Both the position numbers and the translations under genes were made by a program. Shown one piece after another: positions 18,044-27,241 of a stretch of DNA of 42,166 nucleotides. The notes below the pieces were generated by a model. It ran no database searches. It was given only the letters and a program-made list of their open reading frames with translations, and was not told the origin of the DNA. Numbering within the stretch: position 1 is the stretch's first letter; every line of letters begins with the position of its first letter. The stretch covers positions 1 through 42,166 of the forward strand of contig CALXNS010000013.1 in assembly GCA_944389815.1 (NCBI GenBank). Reading direction: 5' to 3'. Origin of the DNA: an uncultured Victivallis sp. Its GTDB lineage: Bacteria > Verrucomicrobiota > Lentisphaeria > Victivallales > Victivallaceae.

Positions 18044-19042
18044 TTAATTCACGCAATTCACCCAGCCGAAGTGAATGGCGCAGCACCATGCGGTGGCGAG
18101 GATCAGCCAGAGGATCACGCCGTGGAGCACCGGTTTAAATCCGAGTTCGCGCAGTTTGCTTCTGCTGAGGTTGGCGCCGATGAGGAAGAGGGTGGTGATC
18201 ATGAGATATTTGGAAATTTCCTTGATGAAACCGCCGGCGGGCGCGGTCACGGGCAGCCAGGTGACCAGCGCGGCCGCGACCAGAAATCCGGGGATGAACC
18301 ACGGAATTTTGATCTGGATTTTGCGTTTTTCCCCGGCGGCGGCGTTGGCGACGAAGCAGGAGAGAAAGAGTGTGACCGGTACGATCCAGAGTGCACGGGC
18401 GAGTTTGACGGTGGTTCCGACTTCGAGGGCGGTCGGGCCGTATTGGAACGAGGCGCCGACGACGCTGGACGTGTCGTGAATCGCCAGAGCCGCCCAGTAT
18501 CCGAACTGGGTTTCAGTCATGTCGAGCGCGTGGCCGACGGCGGGGAAGATCAATAATGCGACGGCATTGAGCGTGAATACGGTTGCCGAGGCGATGGCGA
18601 TGTCGTGCGCTTTTGCCTTGAGCACCGGGGCTGCCGCCGCGATGGCGCTGCCGCCGCAGATGGAGGTTCCGACGCTGACCAGATACATCGTATCGCGCGG
18701 GAGTCCAAGTTTTTTGCCGAGGAAGACACCGAGGCCGATTCCGGCGGCGATGCCGATGACCGTGTAAACCAACCCGTTGGCTCCGGCGCGGAGAACGTCG
18801 ATGAGATTCATTCCGAATCCCATTCCGACGATGCTCGCTCCGAGCAGGGTCGAAGTGAGCTTCGCGGTGACTGCGCTGTACGGATTTCCCCAGCTCACCG
18901 CGAAGATGATTCCCGCGATGACGGCGATTCCCGGCGCGTAATCCCGCGTCGCCGGCACCGCCCACGGCACCGCGAAAAATGCGATGGCGACGGCGAGAAA
19001 AACGATTTTTTGAACGAGTTCGGCGCAATTTTGTCTGGTCAT
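18044..19042 (-). CDS. yeiH: YeiH-family putative sulfate/sulfonate exporter (UPF0324)
   Basis: This inner-membrane protein of about 332 aa and some ten hydrophobic segments matches the YeiH/UPF0324 family. Recognisable blocks are LGASIVGMGFGMNL, VSVGTSICGGSAIAAAAPV (the family's most conserved loop) and AIHDTSSVVGAS. Family members are annotated as putative sulfate exporters, but direct transport evidence is limited. The ATG at 19042 is preferred because GAAAGG lies ten bases upstream; the ATG at 19051 would sit directly on that site. It is divergent from a LysR regulator, the same arrangement as YeiH and YeiE in enterobacteria, so control by that regulator is likely. Confidence 0.88.
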   Translation of the reverse strand: MTRQNCAELVQKIVFLAVAIAFFAVPWAVPATRDYAPGIAVIAGIIFAVSWGNPYSAVTAKLTSTLLGASIVGMGFGMNLIDVLRAGANGLVYTVIGIAAGIGLGVFLGKKLGLPRDTMYLVSVGTSICGGSAIAAAAPVLKAKAHDIAIASATVFTLNAVALLIFPAVGHALDMTETQFGYWAALAIHDTSSVVGASFQYGPTALEVGTTVKLARALWIVPVTLFLSCFVANAAAGEKRKIQIKIPWFIPGFLVAAALVTWLPVTAPAGGFIKEISKYLMITTLFLIGANLSRSKLRELGFKPVLHGVILWLILATAWCCAIHFGWVNCVN

Positions 19043-19099
19043 GTTCTGCATTCCTTTCGTTGCTTGAGTTAAGATACATCGGAAAAATAAAAAATAAAA

Positions 19100-19123
19100 T
19101 TATCATTTATTATTATTTGATAA
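19100..19123. promoter_or_regulatory. Candidate LysR operator in divergent intergenic region
   Basis: TTATCA (19100-19105) and TGATAA (19118-19123) form a perfect 6-bp dyad with a 12-base AT spacer. It is placed in the 146-base gap between the divergent yeiH and lysR starts. The region 19080-19140 is very AT-rich. LysR-type regulators commonly bind T-N11-A dyads in such gaps; that this is the site is inference. Confidence 0.45.
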
Positions 19124-19188
19124 ATTATAATTATGTGATATGGTATTGACATTCGGAAACGGCGGCAAGGAAGCGGGAGTACAATTTT

Positions 19189-20106
19189 ATGGGAACGATG
19201 CTGGATCGGAAATTGGAAATTTTCCGAATGGCGGCGACGTTGAATCATTTTTCAGACGCGGCGGCGGCGCTCGGGATGACGCAGCCGAATGTGACAAGTC
19301 AGATTGCGCGGCTGGAGGAGGAACTCGGCGTAAGGCTGTTCGAGCGCGACGGGCGGCGGGTGCGATTGACCGCGGCTGGGCGCGCGTTGCTGGAAGAGAG
19401 CGGGACATTGCTGGAGGATGCGGCGGCGGTGTTGCGGAAAGTGCGCAATGCCGCAGGCTCGATACAGGAGTACCGGATTGGCGCGACGATGACCGCGGGG
19501 GGATATCTTCTGCCGGAAGCGGTGGCGTCGTACATGCGGTCGTTTCCGCGGGAAAAACTGGAACTTTTCATCGCCAACACCGACGAAATCGCCGGATTGC
19601 TGAAGGTGCGGCGGCTCGACCTCGGTCTGGTGGAGGGGCCGTTCGACAGCGGAATATTCATGAGCGAACGGCTGCTGGAGGATGAAATGTTTGCGGTCGC
19701 CGCACCGGGGAGGCGTTTGCCGGAAGATTTTTCATTACGGACCTATTTATCCGGGGGCGGTCGTTTCGTGTTGCGCGAACCAGGTTCGGGCACCCGGTTT
19801 CATTTCGACCGTTTTCTTGCGGAACACGGTTTGCCGGAACCGTCGGCGGAGTGTACGATCATCGCCAACAGTTTTGATGCGATCAAACATCTGGTGCGCG
19901 CAGGTTACGGGATTACCGTGATCTCCGAACACGCCGTGCACGACGAATTAGCTTCCGGGACGCTGGTTGCGTCCCGTTTCAGCGAGGGGCGGATCCGGCG
20001 TGGGATCGACTTCATCTATCCGAATTATGCGAATCTGCAGTTTGCGGGTCGCTTCATTCCGTTCTGCCGTCGCCGGGTTGCGGCGCAGTTTTCAGCGGGC
20101 GAATGA
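19189..20106 (+). CDS. LysR-family transcriptional regulator (YeiE/CysB-like)
   Basis: The 305-aa protein has the LysR layout. A winged helix-turn-helix occupies residues 5-64 (HFSDAAAALGMTQPNVTSQI, then LEEELGVRLFERDGR). A substrate-binding domain follows from about residue 92, with the two-lobe pattern (RIGATMTAGGYLLP, then GLVEGPFDSG). The ATG at 19189 follows GCGGGAG. It is divergent from the YeiH exporter and very probably controls it. The inducer is unknown; YeiE-like proteins respond to sulfite in some bacteria, but nothing here shows that. The last 53 bases overlap, tail to tail, with the next gene on the other strand. Confidence 0.9.
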   Translation: MGTMLDRKLEIFRMAATLNHFSDAAAALGMTQPNVTSQIARLEEELGVRLFERDGRRVRLTAAGRALLEESGTLLEDAAAVLRKVRNAAGSIQEYRIGATMTAGGYLLPEAVASYMRSFPREKLELFIANTDEIAGLLKVRRLDLGLVEGPFDSGIFMSERLLEDEMFAVAAPGRRLPEDFSLRTYLSGGGRFVLREPGSGTRFHFDRFLAEHGLPEPSAECTIIANSFDAIKHLVRAGYGITVISEHAVHDELASGTLVASRFSEGRIRRGIDFIYPNYANLQFAGRFIPFCRRRVAAQFSAGE

Positions 20107-20836
20107 TCGCCGGCGGGTTTTCGCTGTCATAACGATCCACGCATGCGGAGTCGGAATCGAAATCGATCCGGGTGCGCCAGCCGGGGCCGTAAAGGCCGAT
20201 CCGGTCGGTGTAATAGAGATCGTTCATTTTGCGGAAACTGTTGACTTCCAGCGTGCGGTAACACTCGACTTCGCCGTTGTCGCCTGCCGGCCGGCAGAAT
20301 TCGGCCCGGAGCGGGAAATAATAGTCGCGCGCGATGTAGACGCGCACGATTTCATCGCCTTCGCCCTTGAACTCCACCACGCGGCATCCGACGGTGCGGA
20401 TCGTTTCCGGTTCGAGTTCGCGGATCACCGGATAATAGAGAAAGCTCATCGTCAAATCGGAGGGATGAATTCCCATCCAGCCGAGCAGATTGGCGTCGGG
20501 TAAATTGCCCTGCATAGGCAGGACGCTGGTTTCGGAACTGCCCCCCTGCCGGGTCTGGCCGAGGAGATATCCTTCGGCGTTGTCGAGGATGATCTGGCCG
20601 GTCATGCGTTCCGGCAGCAGGACGACGGCGAAATAAATCGGCACGCTGCGGCGCGCCTCTCCGGAACGCTGATGCTGGACGGTGCCTTCGAGCGCGGCGT
20701 AACTTGCGAAGACGCGGGGGTTGCGGACGCGCTGCATGAATTCCTCCAGCGGCAGATTCTCCTCCGCCGGAAGGACGGAGGAGAGAAAAAACGTCAGTGC
20801 GAGAATTCCGGCAACGTATGTTGCGAAACGCTTCAT
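20054..20836 (-). CDS. Exported protein, LolA-like fold suspected
   Basis: The 260-aa protein begins with a signal peptide (MKRFATYVAGILALTFFLSSVLPAEE). The body alternates short strands in the pattern of outer-membrane-lipoprotein-sorting proteins (PIYFAVVLLPERMTGQIILD, TVGCRVVEFKGEG, RVYIARDYYFPLRAEF). The last strand block describes a change in an outer layer (LEVNSFRKMNDLYYTDRI), as in that superfamily. The fold assignment is by pattern only. The ATG overlaps the lon stop (ATGA), so it is co-translated with lon. The 3' end overlaps the lysR 3' end by 53 bases in opposite orientation. Confidence 0.65.
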   Translation of the reverse strand: MKRFATYVAGILALTFFLSSVLPAEENLPLEEFMQRVRNPRVFASYAALEGTVQHQRSGEARRSVPIYFAVVLLPERMTGQIILDNAEGYLLGQTRQGGSSETSVLPMQGNLPDANLLGWMGIHPSDLTMSFLYYPVIRELEPETIRTVGCRVVEFKGEGDEIVRVYIARDYYFPLRAEFCRPAGDNGEVECYRTLEVNSFRKMNDLYYTDRIGLYGPGWRTRIDFDSDSACVDRYDSENPPAIIRPLKTAPQPGDGRTE

Positions 20837-23337
20837 TTGTGCTCCTCGGTTTGTTTCGGGGAATTATTTTTTGTTTTTGTCTTTGGCTTTTTTCTCTCAT
20901 TCTCTGACGCCCGGGACGGCTGCTGCATTGCGATGGCGGCGGCGGAACGGAAATCGTTCACGAAGAAGAATTCGAGTTTATCTTGCACCTCTTTCGGAAT
21001 CTCCTCAAGATCCTTGCGGTTCTCCTCGGGCATGATGATCTGCCGGATACCGGCGCGCAGCGCGGCGATCACCTTTTCGCGGATGCCGCCGACGGCGGTC
21101 ACCTTGCCGGAGAGGGTGATTTCTCCGGTCATGGAAAGGCAGGGCCGCAACGCCTTCCCGGTCAGGAGCGAGAGCAGTGCAAGCGTCAATGTTATGCCCG
21201 CAGAAGGACCATCCTTCGGCGTTGCGCCGTCCGGAACGTGGATATGGAAATCGCAGTTCTGGAAACATTGGCTGTCGATCTTCCATTCGGCGGCGTGGGC
21301 GCGCACGAGGCTGAACGCGGTTTCTGCGCTCTCCTGCATGACTTTTCCGAGCGACCCGGTGAGTTTTAAATTTCCCTTTCCGTCGGGCAGCAGGATCGTT
21401 TCAATCGGCAGAATTGTGCCGCCGCCGCCGGTCCAGGCCATGCCGGTGGCGCAACCGGGGAGAGTTTTGCCTGCGGTGTCGGCGGGGATGTATTTCCGGA
21501 CGCCGAGGAGTTCGCGTACCGTCCGTGCACTGATGGAGAATTTACTCTCCTTCGGCGGCGGCATTTCCACCAGACTGCGGGCGAGTTTGCGGCAGACGCT
21601 GCCGATCGAACGCTCCAGCTGCCGGACACCGGCCTCGCGGGTGTAGTGATCGATGAGTTCGTTGATCGCTCCGATCTGGAACCGTACCTGTGCCGGATTC
21701 AGTCCGCATTCACGGATCTGGCGCGGCGCCAGATAACGACGGGCGATTTCGCGTTTCTCGAACGAAGTGTAGCCGGGCAGCCGGATGATCTCCATACGGT
21801 CCTGCAACGGTCCCGGGATCGTGTCGAGGACGTTGGCGGTGGCGATGAAGAAGATTTTGCTCAGGTCGCAGTCCAGCTCAAGATAATGATCGTTGAAGGC
21901 ATGATTCTGGGCGGGATCGAGCACTTCGAGGAGCGCGGAAGCCGGATCGCCGCGGAAATCGTTGGCCAGTTTGTCGATTTCATCGAGCATGAAAACCGGA
22001 TTTCCGCTGCCGGCCTTCTTCAATCCCTGAATGATTCTTCCCGGCATCGCCCCGACATAGGTGCGGCGGTGCCCGCGGATCTCGGCTTCATCCCGGACGC
22101 CGCCAAGGGAGATGCGAACGAATTTACGGTTCATCGCGCGCGCAATCGATTGTCCGAGGGAAGTTTTTCCGACGCCGGGCGGTCCGACGAGACAGAGGAT
22201 CGGCGCTTTCTGAACTTGTTTTTCCGCGGCGCGCAACTGGAGGACGGCCATGAATTCGAGGATCCGCTCCTTGACGTCCTCAAGACCGTAATGATCGTTG
22301 TCGAGCACTTTCGCCGCGGCCGCGCAGTCGAGGCGGTCTTCGGTGAACTTGAGCCACGGAACGTCGAGCAGCCAGGTAAGATAGGTGTAGGCGATGTGAT
22401 ATTCCGGGGCGGCCTGGGGAATGACTTCCAGCCGGGCCATCTCCTTTTTCGCGACCTCAAGGACGTGTTCGGGCAGTTCGGTCTCCTGGATGCGTTTCTC
22501 CAGTTCGATGATATCCGGGTTGCGGGAATCCTCGCCGAGCTCCTCCTGAATGGTGCGGAGCTGTTCGCGCAGGAAAAATTCCCGCTGCGACTGGCCGACG
22601 GCCTGCTGGACTTCGTTCTGGATCTTGATGCCGAGCCGGAGAACTTCGAGTTCGCGGTTCATCAGGATTTCGAGCAGTTCGAACCGCTGCTTGAGTTCGG
22701 GCATCGCCAGAAGGATGAGTTTTTCCGGGTATCTGAAGTTGAGCGCGTCGGCGACCAGATCGGCCAGCCGTTCCGGGTGCGGCGCGTTGAAGACGGCGAT
22801 CTGCAACTCCGGAGGCAGTCCGGGCATGGCGCCGGCGAGTTCCTGAAAGAGCATCATGATGTTCTTCTGGTGTGCGGCGATTTCCGGATCGTTTCCGGCG
22901 TCTCCCGGCGCGGCCGGTACCGTGCGGAAGCGCGCCATCGGTACCGGAGTTGCAGTTTCAAGCAAAGAACAACGGATCCGCCGGATGCCGCGCACCAGAA
23001 TCTGGGTCGAACTGTCCGGAAACTTCAATTCCTTGACCACGCGCACAAGGATCCCCGAACCCGAACGGCGCTTGCCTTGAAAGCTGAACGCCGGAATCCT
23101 GGTTTGAATTGGAAGCGCAGCCAGTTCTTCGGCGGGGGGCAGTTCCGGGAAGAACGCAAGCAGCCGGTCGCCTTCCATCGCCTTGGCGAGCGCGGCGCGG
23201 TTGAATTCGCCGTCGATGGCCAGCGGCGTCAAACTGAAGGGAAAAACGATCGGTTCCCGGGTCTGGTAGAGCGGTGCACTCTGTTCCGGAGACGCGGTAC
23301 CGATTCCGGTGACGGAGATGATCGATTTGTCGGGCAT
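20833..23337 (-). CDS. lon: ATP-dependent protease Lon
   Basis: Lon degrades misfolded and short-lived regulatory proteins in the cytoplasm. At 834 aa it has the usual length and order: N-terminal substrate domain, AAA+ module and C-terminal protease. Walker A is GPPGVGKTSLGQSIA and Walker B is VFMLDEIDKL. The protease has the Ser in PKDGPSAGITL and the Lys in KVTAVGGIREKVIAA. The C-terminus ends in a charged Lys/Thr-rich tail of about 25 residues. The start is the ATG at 23337, seven bases after AAGG; a frame extending to 23532 overlaps folC and carries no Lon sequence. It follows folC by 26 bases and overlaps the next gene. Confidence 0.97.
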   Translation of the reverse strand: MPDKSIISVTGIGTASPEQSAPLYQTREPIVFPFSLTPLAIDGEFNRAALAKAMEGDRLLAFFPELPPAEELAALPIQTRIPAFSFQGKRRSGSGILVRVVKELKFPDSSTQILVRGIRRIRCSLLETATPVPMARFRTVPAAPGDAGNDPEIAAHQKNIMMLFQELAGAMPGLPPELQIAVFNAPHPERLADLVADALNFRYPEKLILLAMPELKQRFELLEILMNRELEVLRLGIKIQNEVQQAVGQSQREFFLREQLRTIQEELGEDSRNPDIIELEKRIQETELPEHVLEVAKKEMARLEVIPQAAPEYHIAYTYLTWLLDVPWLKFTEDRLDCAAAAKVLDNDHYGLEDVKERILEFMAVLQLRAAEKQVQKAPILCLVGPPGVGKTSLGQSIARAMNRKFVRISLGGVRDEAEIRGHRRTYVGAMPGRIIQGLKKAGSGNPVFMLDEIDKLANDFRGDPASALLEVLDPAQNHAFNDHYLELDCDLSKIFFIATANVLDTIPGPLQDRMEIIRLPGYTSFEKREIARRYLAPRQIRECGLNPAQVRFQIGAINELIDHYTREAGVRQLERSIGSVCRKLARSLVEMPPPKESKFSISARTVRELLGVRKYIPADTAGKTLPGCATGMAWTGGGGTILPIETILLPDGKGNLKLTGSLGKVMQESAETAFSLVRAHAAEWKIDSQCFQNCDFHIHVPDGATPKDGPSAGITLTLALLSLLTGKALRPCLSMTGEITLSGKVTAVGGIREKVIAALRAGIRQIIMPEENRKDLEEIPKEVQDKLEFFFVNDFRSAAAIAMQQPSRASENERKKPKTKTKNNSPKQTEEHK

Positions 23338-23363
23338 ATTGAACCTTATGAATGTTGAGAAGA

Positions 23364-24644
23364 TTAAATCAGATCCAGAACCGTGTGCGGATCGGCGAAC
23401 TGCCGCAGAATTTCTCCGACCAGATAAAATGAACCGGCCACGAGAATCATGCCTTTGTTTTCCGCCAGCGCGGTTCTGAGCGCTTCGCCGGCCGAATCGA
23501 AATTGCGTGCCGGCGGCGGTGGCGCCGAGCACTGCGCGACCATTGCCGCAAGTTCCTCACCGGAGTACGCCGGGCGATCCGCTTCATGGAGCGGCACGCA
23601 GAAAAATTCCCGCGCGATCGGCGCGAGCAGTGCGATGCTTCCCGCGACATCCTTGTCGCGGAACCCGGCGAAGAGGATCGTGAATTTCTCGCCGGGACGG
23701 CTTTCGGCGAGCGCTTCGCGCAGAGCGAGAAGCCCGTCGGGATTGTGTCCGCCGTCGAGAATCACATTTTCCATCAGGCGCTGGCAGCGTCCGGGCCAGC
23801 GGACGTCGTCGATGCCGGCGAGAGCGCGGCGGAAATCAAAATGGAGGCGCGGCGCAAGATAGCGCAGTACCGCTGCCGCCAGACGGAAATTGCGCCGCTG
23901 CATCGCGCCGGGCAGCGGCAGATGCACTTCTTCCCCGGCGCAATGGAAAATCTGACAAATCCGTCCTTCGCGTTCCTCATAACGCACCGAATCCCCGTCC
24001 TCCGCCGGTTCCGGTCCGAAACATGGCGCGTTTTCCGCCCGGGCCCGCGCTTCGATGACCGCGAGCGCCTCGGGGGGGAGTTCGCCGTGGAAGACCGGAA
24101 CATCCGGCTTGATGATGCCCGCCTTTTCGGCGGCGATTTCCGCGATGGTGTTGCCGAGATAGGCCTGATGGTCGAGGGCGATATTGGTGATGACCGAAGC
24201 GATCGGCAGCACGACGTTGGTCGCGTCGAGCCTGCCGCCCATGCCGGTCTCCCAGACGACGACATCGACTCCGGCGCGGGCGAAGATCATCATGGCCAGA
24301 ACGGTGGTGAACTCGAAATAACTGAAGGAACCGCCCTGACGGGCAAGGAGTTCGAGTTCGCCTGAGAGATGGTCGAAATCCTCCTGCGATACGGCGATGC
24401 CGTTGACCCGGAACCGTTCCCGGACGTCGAGAAGATGCGGCGACGAATAGAATCCGGTGGCGAATCCCGCCGCCCTGAGAGCGCGTTCAAGCATCGCTCC
24501 GGTGGAACCTTTCCCGTTGGTTCCGGCCAGATGGATGAATTTCATGTCTTTTTCCGGATGTCCGGCCCGGCGGAGGAGTTCGCATGTCGCCTCCAGGCCG
24601 GGTTTGATGCTGAACATCGAAAGCTGATCGAGATAGTGTTCCAC
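23364..24644 (-). CDS. folC: Folylpolyglutamate synthase / dihydrofolate synthase
   Basis: FolC adds glutamate to dihydropteroate and to reduced folates. The 426-aa protein carries the Mur-ligase-like ATP loop GTNGKGST near residue 42, the SSPHL motif, the family signature WETGMGGRLDATN, and ALDHQAYLGNTIAEIAAEKAGIIK. The C-terminal ligase domain contains LDGGHNPDGL near residue 296. It lies between tolB (32-base gap) and lon (26-base gap) on the same strand, and is probably co-transcribed with them. Confidence 0.95.
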   Translation of the reverse strand: MEHYLDQLSMFSIKPGLEATCELLRRAGHPEKDMKFIHLAGTNGKGSTGAMLERALRAAGFATGFYSSPHLLDVRERFRVNGIAVSQEDFDHLSGELELLARQGGSFSYFEFTTVLAMMIFARAGVDVVVWETGMGGRLDATNVVLPIASVITNIALDHQAYLGNTIAEIAAEKAGIIKPDVPVFHGELPPEALAVIEARARAENAPCFGPEPAEDGDSVRYEEREGRICQIFHCAGEEVHLPLPGAMQRRNFRLAAAVLRYLAPRLHFDFRRALAGIDDVRWPGRCQRLMENVILDGGHNPDGLLALREALAESRPGEKFTILFAGFRDKDVAGSIALLAPIAREFFCVPLHEADRPAYSGEELAAMVAQCSAPPPPARNFDSAGEALRTALAENKGMILVAGSFYLVGEILRQFADPHTVLDLI

Positions 24645-24676
24645 GGTATGAACCGCCTTTCAAACTTGATTCTGTA

Positions 24677-25882
24677 TTACGGACGGACTGCGCGCGCCTT
24701 CGACCAGACCGGCATGGAGAGGTTGTATGGGGTGGACGTGAGCAGCCGGGTGCGGCCGGTCCAGGTGTCGACCACATAGAGTGCGGATTTCGGACCGTCG
24801 GTGCGTTTGCAGACCACCTGGCGGTTGTCGGCGGCCCATGCGGGGGATTCCCAGGATCCGGGCGCTTCGGTGACCCGTTCGTTTTTTCCGGTCTTCGTGT
24901 CGTATACGGCGAGGGTGTATTGGCCGCCGACCCGCGTGGCGTAAACGATTTTGCCGTCGGAGGACCAGTCGGGAGTCACCGCTTCGATGCCGATCGACGG
25001 CAACCGTTTGCGGCTGGATCCGTTGACGGCGATCGTGTAGATGCGGGGCCGTCCGGTTTCATCGCTGACGTAGGCGATTTCGCGTCCGTCCGGGCTCCAG
25101 CAGGGAGAGGCTTCAACGCTTTTGCTGCGGGTCAGGCGGCGGGGTCGTCCGCCGATCGGCATCACGTAAAGATCGACCACGTGGTCGGGACTGAGGATGA
25201 GTGCGAGATTCCGTCCGTCCGGGCTGATGGCCACGCCGGTGTTGATGCCGTTGAAGTTGGTGAGCACGCGGCTCCGTTTGGGATTGAGCTGGGTTTCGAC
25301 CACGTCGATGCCGGAGCGCTTGTAGCGGGAGTAACCGATCGATTTCCCGCCGGGGAACCAGCAGGGTTCGACGCAGAGCGTCGTGTAATTGGTGATTTGT
25401 TCGACGTTGCCGCCGTCGATGTCGCAGGCGTAGATGTTGCGGACGCCGCGGCGGGTTTCGGCGCAGAAGGCGATGCGCGTGGAGCAGAAGCCGCGTACCT
25501 TGAGCTCCTTGAAAATCTGTTCGATGATGGCGTCGACGGCACGCTGAGCGGTCTTCCGGTCGCCGCCGGAACAACTGACCTGCCAGGCGCCGCCCGGAGC
25601 ACCGCCGTCCTCCATTTCGAGGCGGAGCGTTCCGGAATTGACCCGGCCGGAAAGCGTGTAATTCGCGTCCGGATTGTTGACGACGTCGAACCAGCCGCAG
25701 GCGGTCAGGAAAGAGCGAAGTTCGCGGGACAGCCCTTCATCGCCCGTGACGCCCTTGAAAAACAAGGTCGGATTGTCGCGGACCGATTTGGTGACGATGA
25801 TCGGTTCGTCCGCCGTTGCGAAGAAAGCCGGCGTGACGGCAATGAAGAAAAGCGACGCAAAATAAAAAAGTTTCCGGAACAT
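24677..25882 (-). CDS. tolB: TolB-like periplasmic beta-propeller protein
   Basis: The 401-aa protein has a signal peptide (MFRKLFYFASLFFIAVTPAFFATA). A TolB N-terminal domain follows (residues about 25-150, LRSFLTACGWFDVVNNPDANYTLSGR). WD40-like PD40 repeats follow, each with the pattern SPDGR or SWSPDG (ISPDGRNLALILS, CWSPDGREIAYVSD, DWSSDGKIVYATR). TolB links the Tol-Pal complex to outer-membrane constriction. tolA, tolQ, tolR and pal are not seen in the window. The ATG at 25882 follows GGGGGG by nine bases; the longer frame to 26119 overlaps the next gene and was rejected. Confidence 0.88.
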   Translation of the reverse strand: MFRKLFYFASLFFIAVTPAFFATADEPIIVTKSVRDNPTLFFKGVTGDEGLSRELRSFLTACGWFDVVNNPDANYTLSGRVNSGTLRLEMEDGGAPGGAWQVSCSGGDRKTAQRAVDAIIEQIFKELKVRGFCSTRIAFCAETRRGVRNIYACDIDGGNVEQITNYTTLCVEPCWFPGGKSIGYSRYKRSGIDVVETQLNPKRSRVLTNFNGINTGVAISPDGRNLALILSPDHVVDLYVMPIGGRPRRLTRSKSVEASPCWSPDGREIAYVSDETGRPRIYTIAVNGSSRKRLPSIGIEAVTPDWSSDGKIVYATRVGGQYTLAVYDTKTGKNERVTEAPGSWESPAWAADNRQVVCKRTDGPKSALYVVDTWTGRTRLLTSTPYNLSMPVWSKARAVRP

Positions 25883-25956
25883 CTGATATGGCCCCCCGTT
25901 GCAAAAAAAATAAGAAAAATCCTGAAAAATTCTTAAGAAGGTAACATAATCCAACG

Positions 25957-27084
25957 TCAATAATTTTTCAATACATCGACGATGGTTGCCGCCAATTTTT
26001 TTATCTCTGCAGTGGTGTTTTCCGGAGCGAGGCTGATCCGCAGTCCGGAGTGTCCGTCGCGCCGGGGGATTCCCAGCGCGACGAGCGTCGCCGACGGCAG
26101 AGGGGATTCCGCCGTGCACGCGCTGCCCGCGGCGACCATGATGCCGCGCTCGGAGAGCATCCGCACGAGGACGCCGGTGTCGATCCCCGGCAGCAGGAGG
26201 TGCAGAATGTAACTGGAAGCATGCTCCTCCGGCACCGTCGGACGGATTTTTCCTCCGCCGGGAAGGGGGATTCCGGTCAGCAGTTCGCGCAGCAGATGTT
26301 GCAGTTTGCTCACGTGCGCCCGGTCGTTTTGAAGCGTTTTCGAGCGGAGCCGTGCCGCGAAACTCAATGTTCGCATCAATGCCGGTTCGGGGCGGGCGCA
26401 GCCGTAATCCGTGTGACGGTAGCGTTCGGCGAATTTCATCAGAACCGGAGTAAAGGTCGAATCCGGCGCCAGCAGCAGCGCCGCGCCGCCGGGTGCACCG
26501 AATTTATGCCCGGAAATGACGATGGCGTCCGCATTTCGCGGCAGTTCGTATTTCCCCGCCGCCTGAATGGAGTCGGCAAGCGCGAAAAACGGCCGCCCGG
26601 CGGCGGAACGTAATTGACGGATCATTTCATTCAGCTTCTGGACGACGCCGAGTTCGCTTTGGATCTGGTGGAGCGCCAGCACGTCAAAGAGCGGGACTGT
26701 CTCCCCGGCCCCGGGAAGAAGAAGTCTGCCGTTCTGCGCATCGACGGCAAGAAAAGAAATTTCATTCGCGGTTCGCTTGAACTGCGCGGTCAATGCGGGA
26801 TGTTCGAGTTTCGAAGAAAGGACGCGTTTTCCGGTTACGAGCGGTGAATCTGCGAGCAGTCGGAAGAGAGAGGTGCCGCTGCTGCCCCAGACGACGCGCC
26901 ATTCGGAAGAGCCGATGAGCGCCTCCGCGAGTTCCCGTTGCGCCGCCTCGAGGCGTTTTCGCGCCCGATAACCGAGCGAGTGCGCCGCCTCCTGATTGGC
27001 GAACTCCTCTTCCAGTGCGGTTCGATGGAAATCGAGAACTTCAACCGGAACCCGCCATGCGGCGGCGGAATCAAAATAAAGCAT
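25957..27084 (-). CDS. Divergent cysteine-desulfurase-like PLP enzyme
   Basis: The 375-aa protein is a fold-type I PLP enzyme of the class V aminotransferase family, related to NifS/IscS. The PLP Lys is in ISGHKFGAPGG. A Cys-bearing loop GSACTAES matches the desulfurase active-site loop. An EHPA motif is retained. Two sites differ from canonical enzymes: the usual NNExG motif reads QSELG, and the HTDAVQ motif reads ADSIQA, losing the His. It is therefore either a specialised desulfurase or a different lyase. It lies divergent from a standard cysteine desulfurase (27242) with 157 bases between them, and 74 bases before tolB. Confidence 0.8.
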   Translation of the reverse strand: MLYFDSAAAWRVPVEVLDFHRTALEEEFANQEAAHSLGYRARKRLEAAQRELAEALIGSSEWRVVWGSSGTSLFRLLADSPLVTGKRVLSSKLEHPALTAQFKRTANEISFLAVDAQNGRLLLPGAGETVPLFDVLALHQIQSELGVVQKLNEMIRQLRSAAGRPFFALADSIQAAGKYELPRNADAIVISGHKFGAPGGAALLLAPDSTFTPVLMKFAERYRHTDYGCARPEPALMRTLSFAARLRSKTLQNDRAHVSKLQHLLRELLTGIPLPGGGKIRPTVPEEHASSYILHLLLPGIDTGVLVRMLSERGIMVAAGSACTAESPLPSATLVALGIPRRDGHSGLRISLAPENTTAEIKKLAATIVDVLKNY

Positions 27085-27181
27085 CAGACAAATATCCTTG
27101 ACAGTCGCGGTCCGCGCACGAAATTGCGGCGGCTTTTCATTAATCTAATGGAAAAGGCGCGGGGAATCAACCCTGAGACGG

Positions 27182-27211
27182 TTGACTTTTGCGAAAAAGA
27201 TGGTTTATTTT
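27182..27211 (+). promoter_or_regulatory. Sigma-70-like promoter for the cysteine desulfurase gene
   Basis: TTGACT at 27182-27187 is followed after 18 bases by TATTTT at 27206-27211. The transcription start would fall near 27218, some 24 bases before the nifS-like ATG at 27242. The call is by eye from spacing and hexamers. Confidence 0.45.
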
Positions 27212-27241
27212 ATAAAAAACAACTTTTCAGGTGCTAATTTT

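Noticed and set aside
21646..23358. Long + strand open frame of 570 codons opposite lon
   Set aside because: It is the antisense of Lon, whose Walker and protease motifs are intact. GC-rich third positions keep the opposite strand open. Its translation shows no domain.
27098..27103. TTGACA on the + strand as a second promoter for the desulfurase
   Set aside because: No -10 hexamer is found at 16-18 bases downstream.
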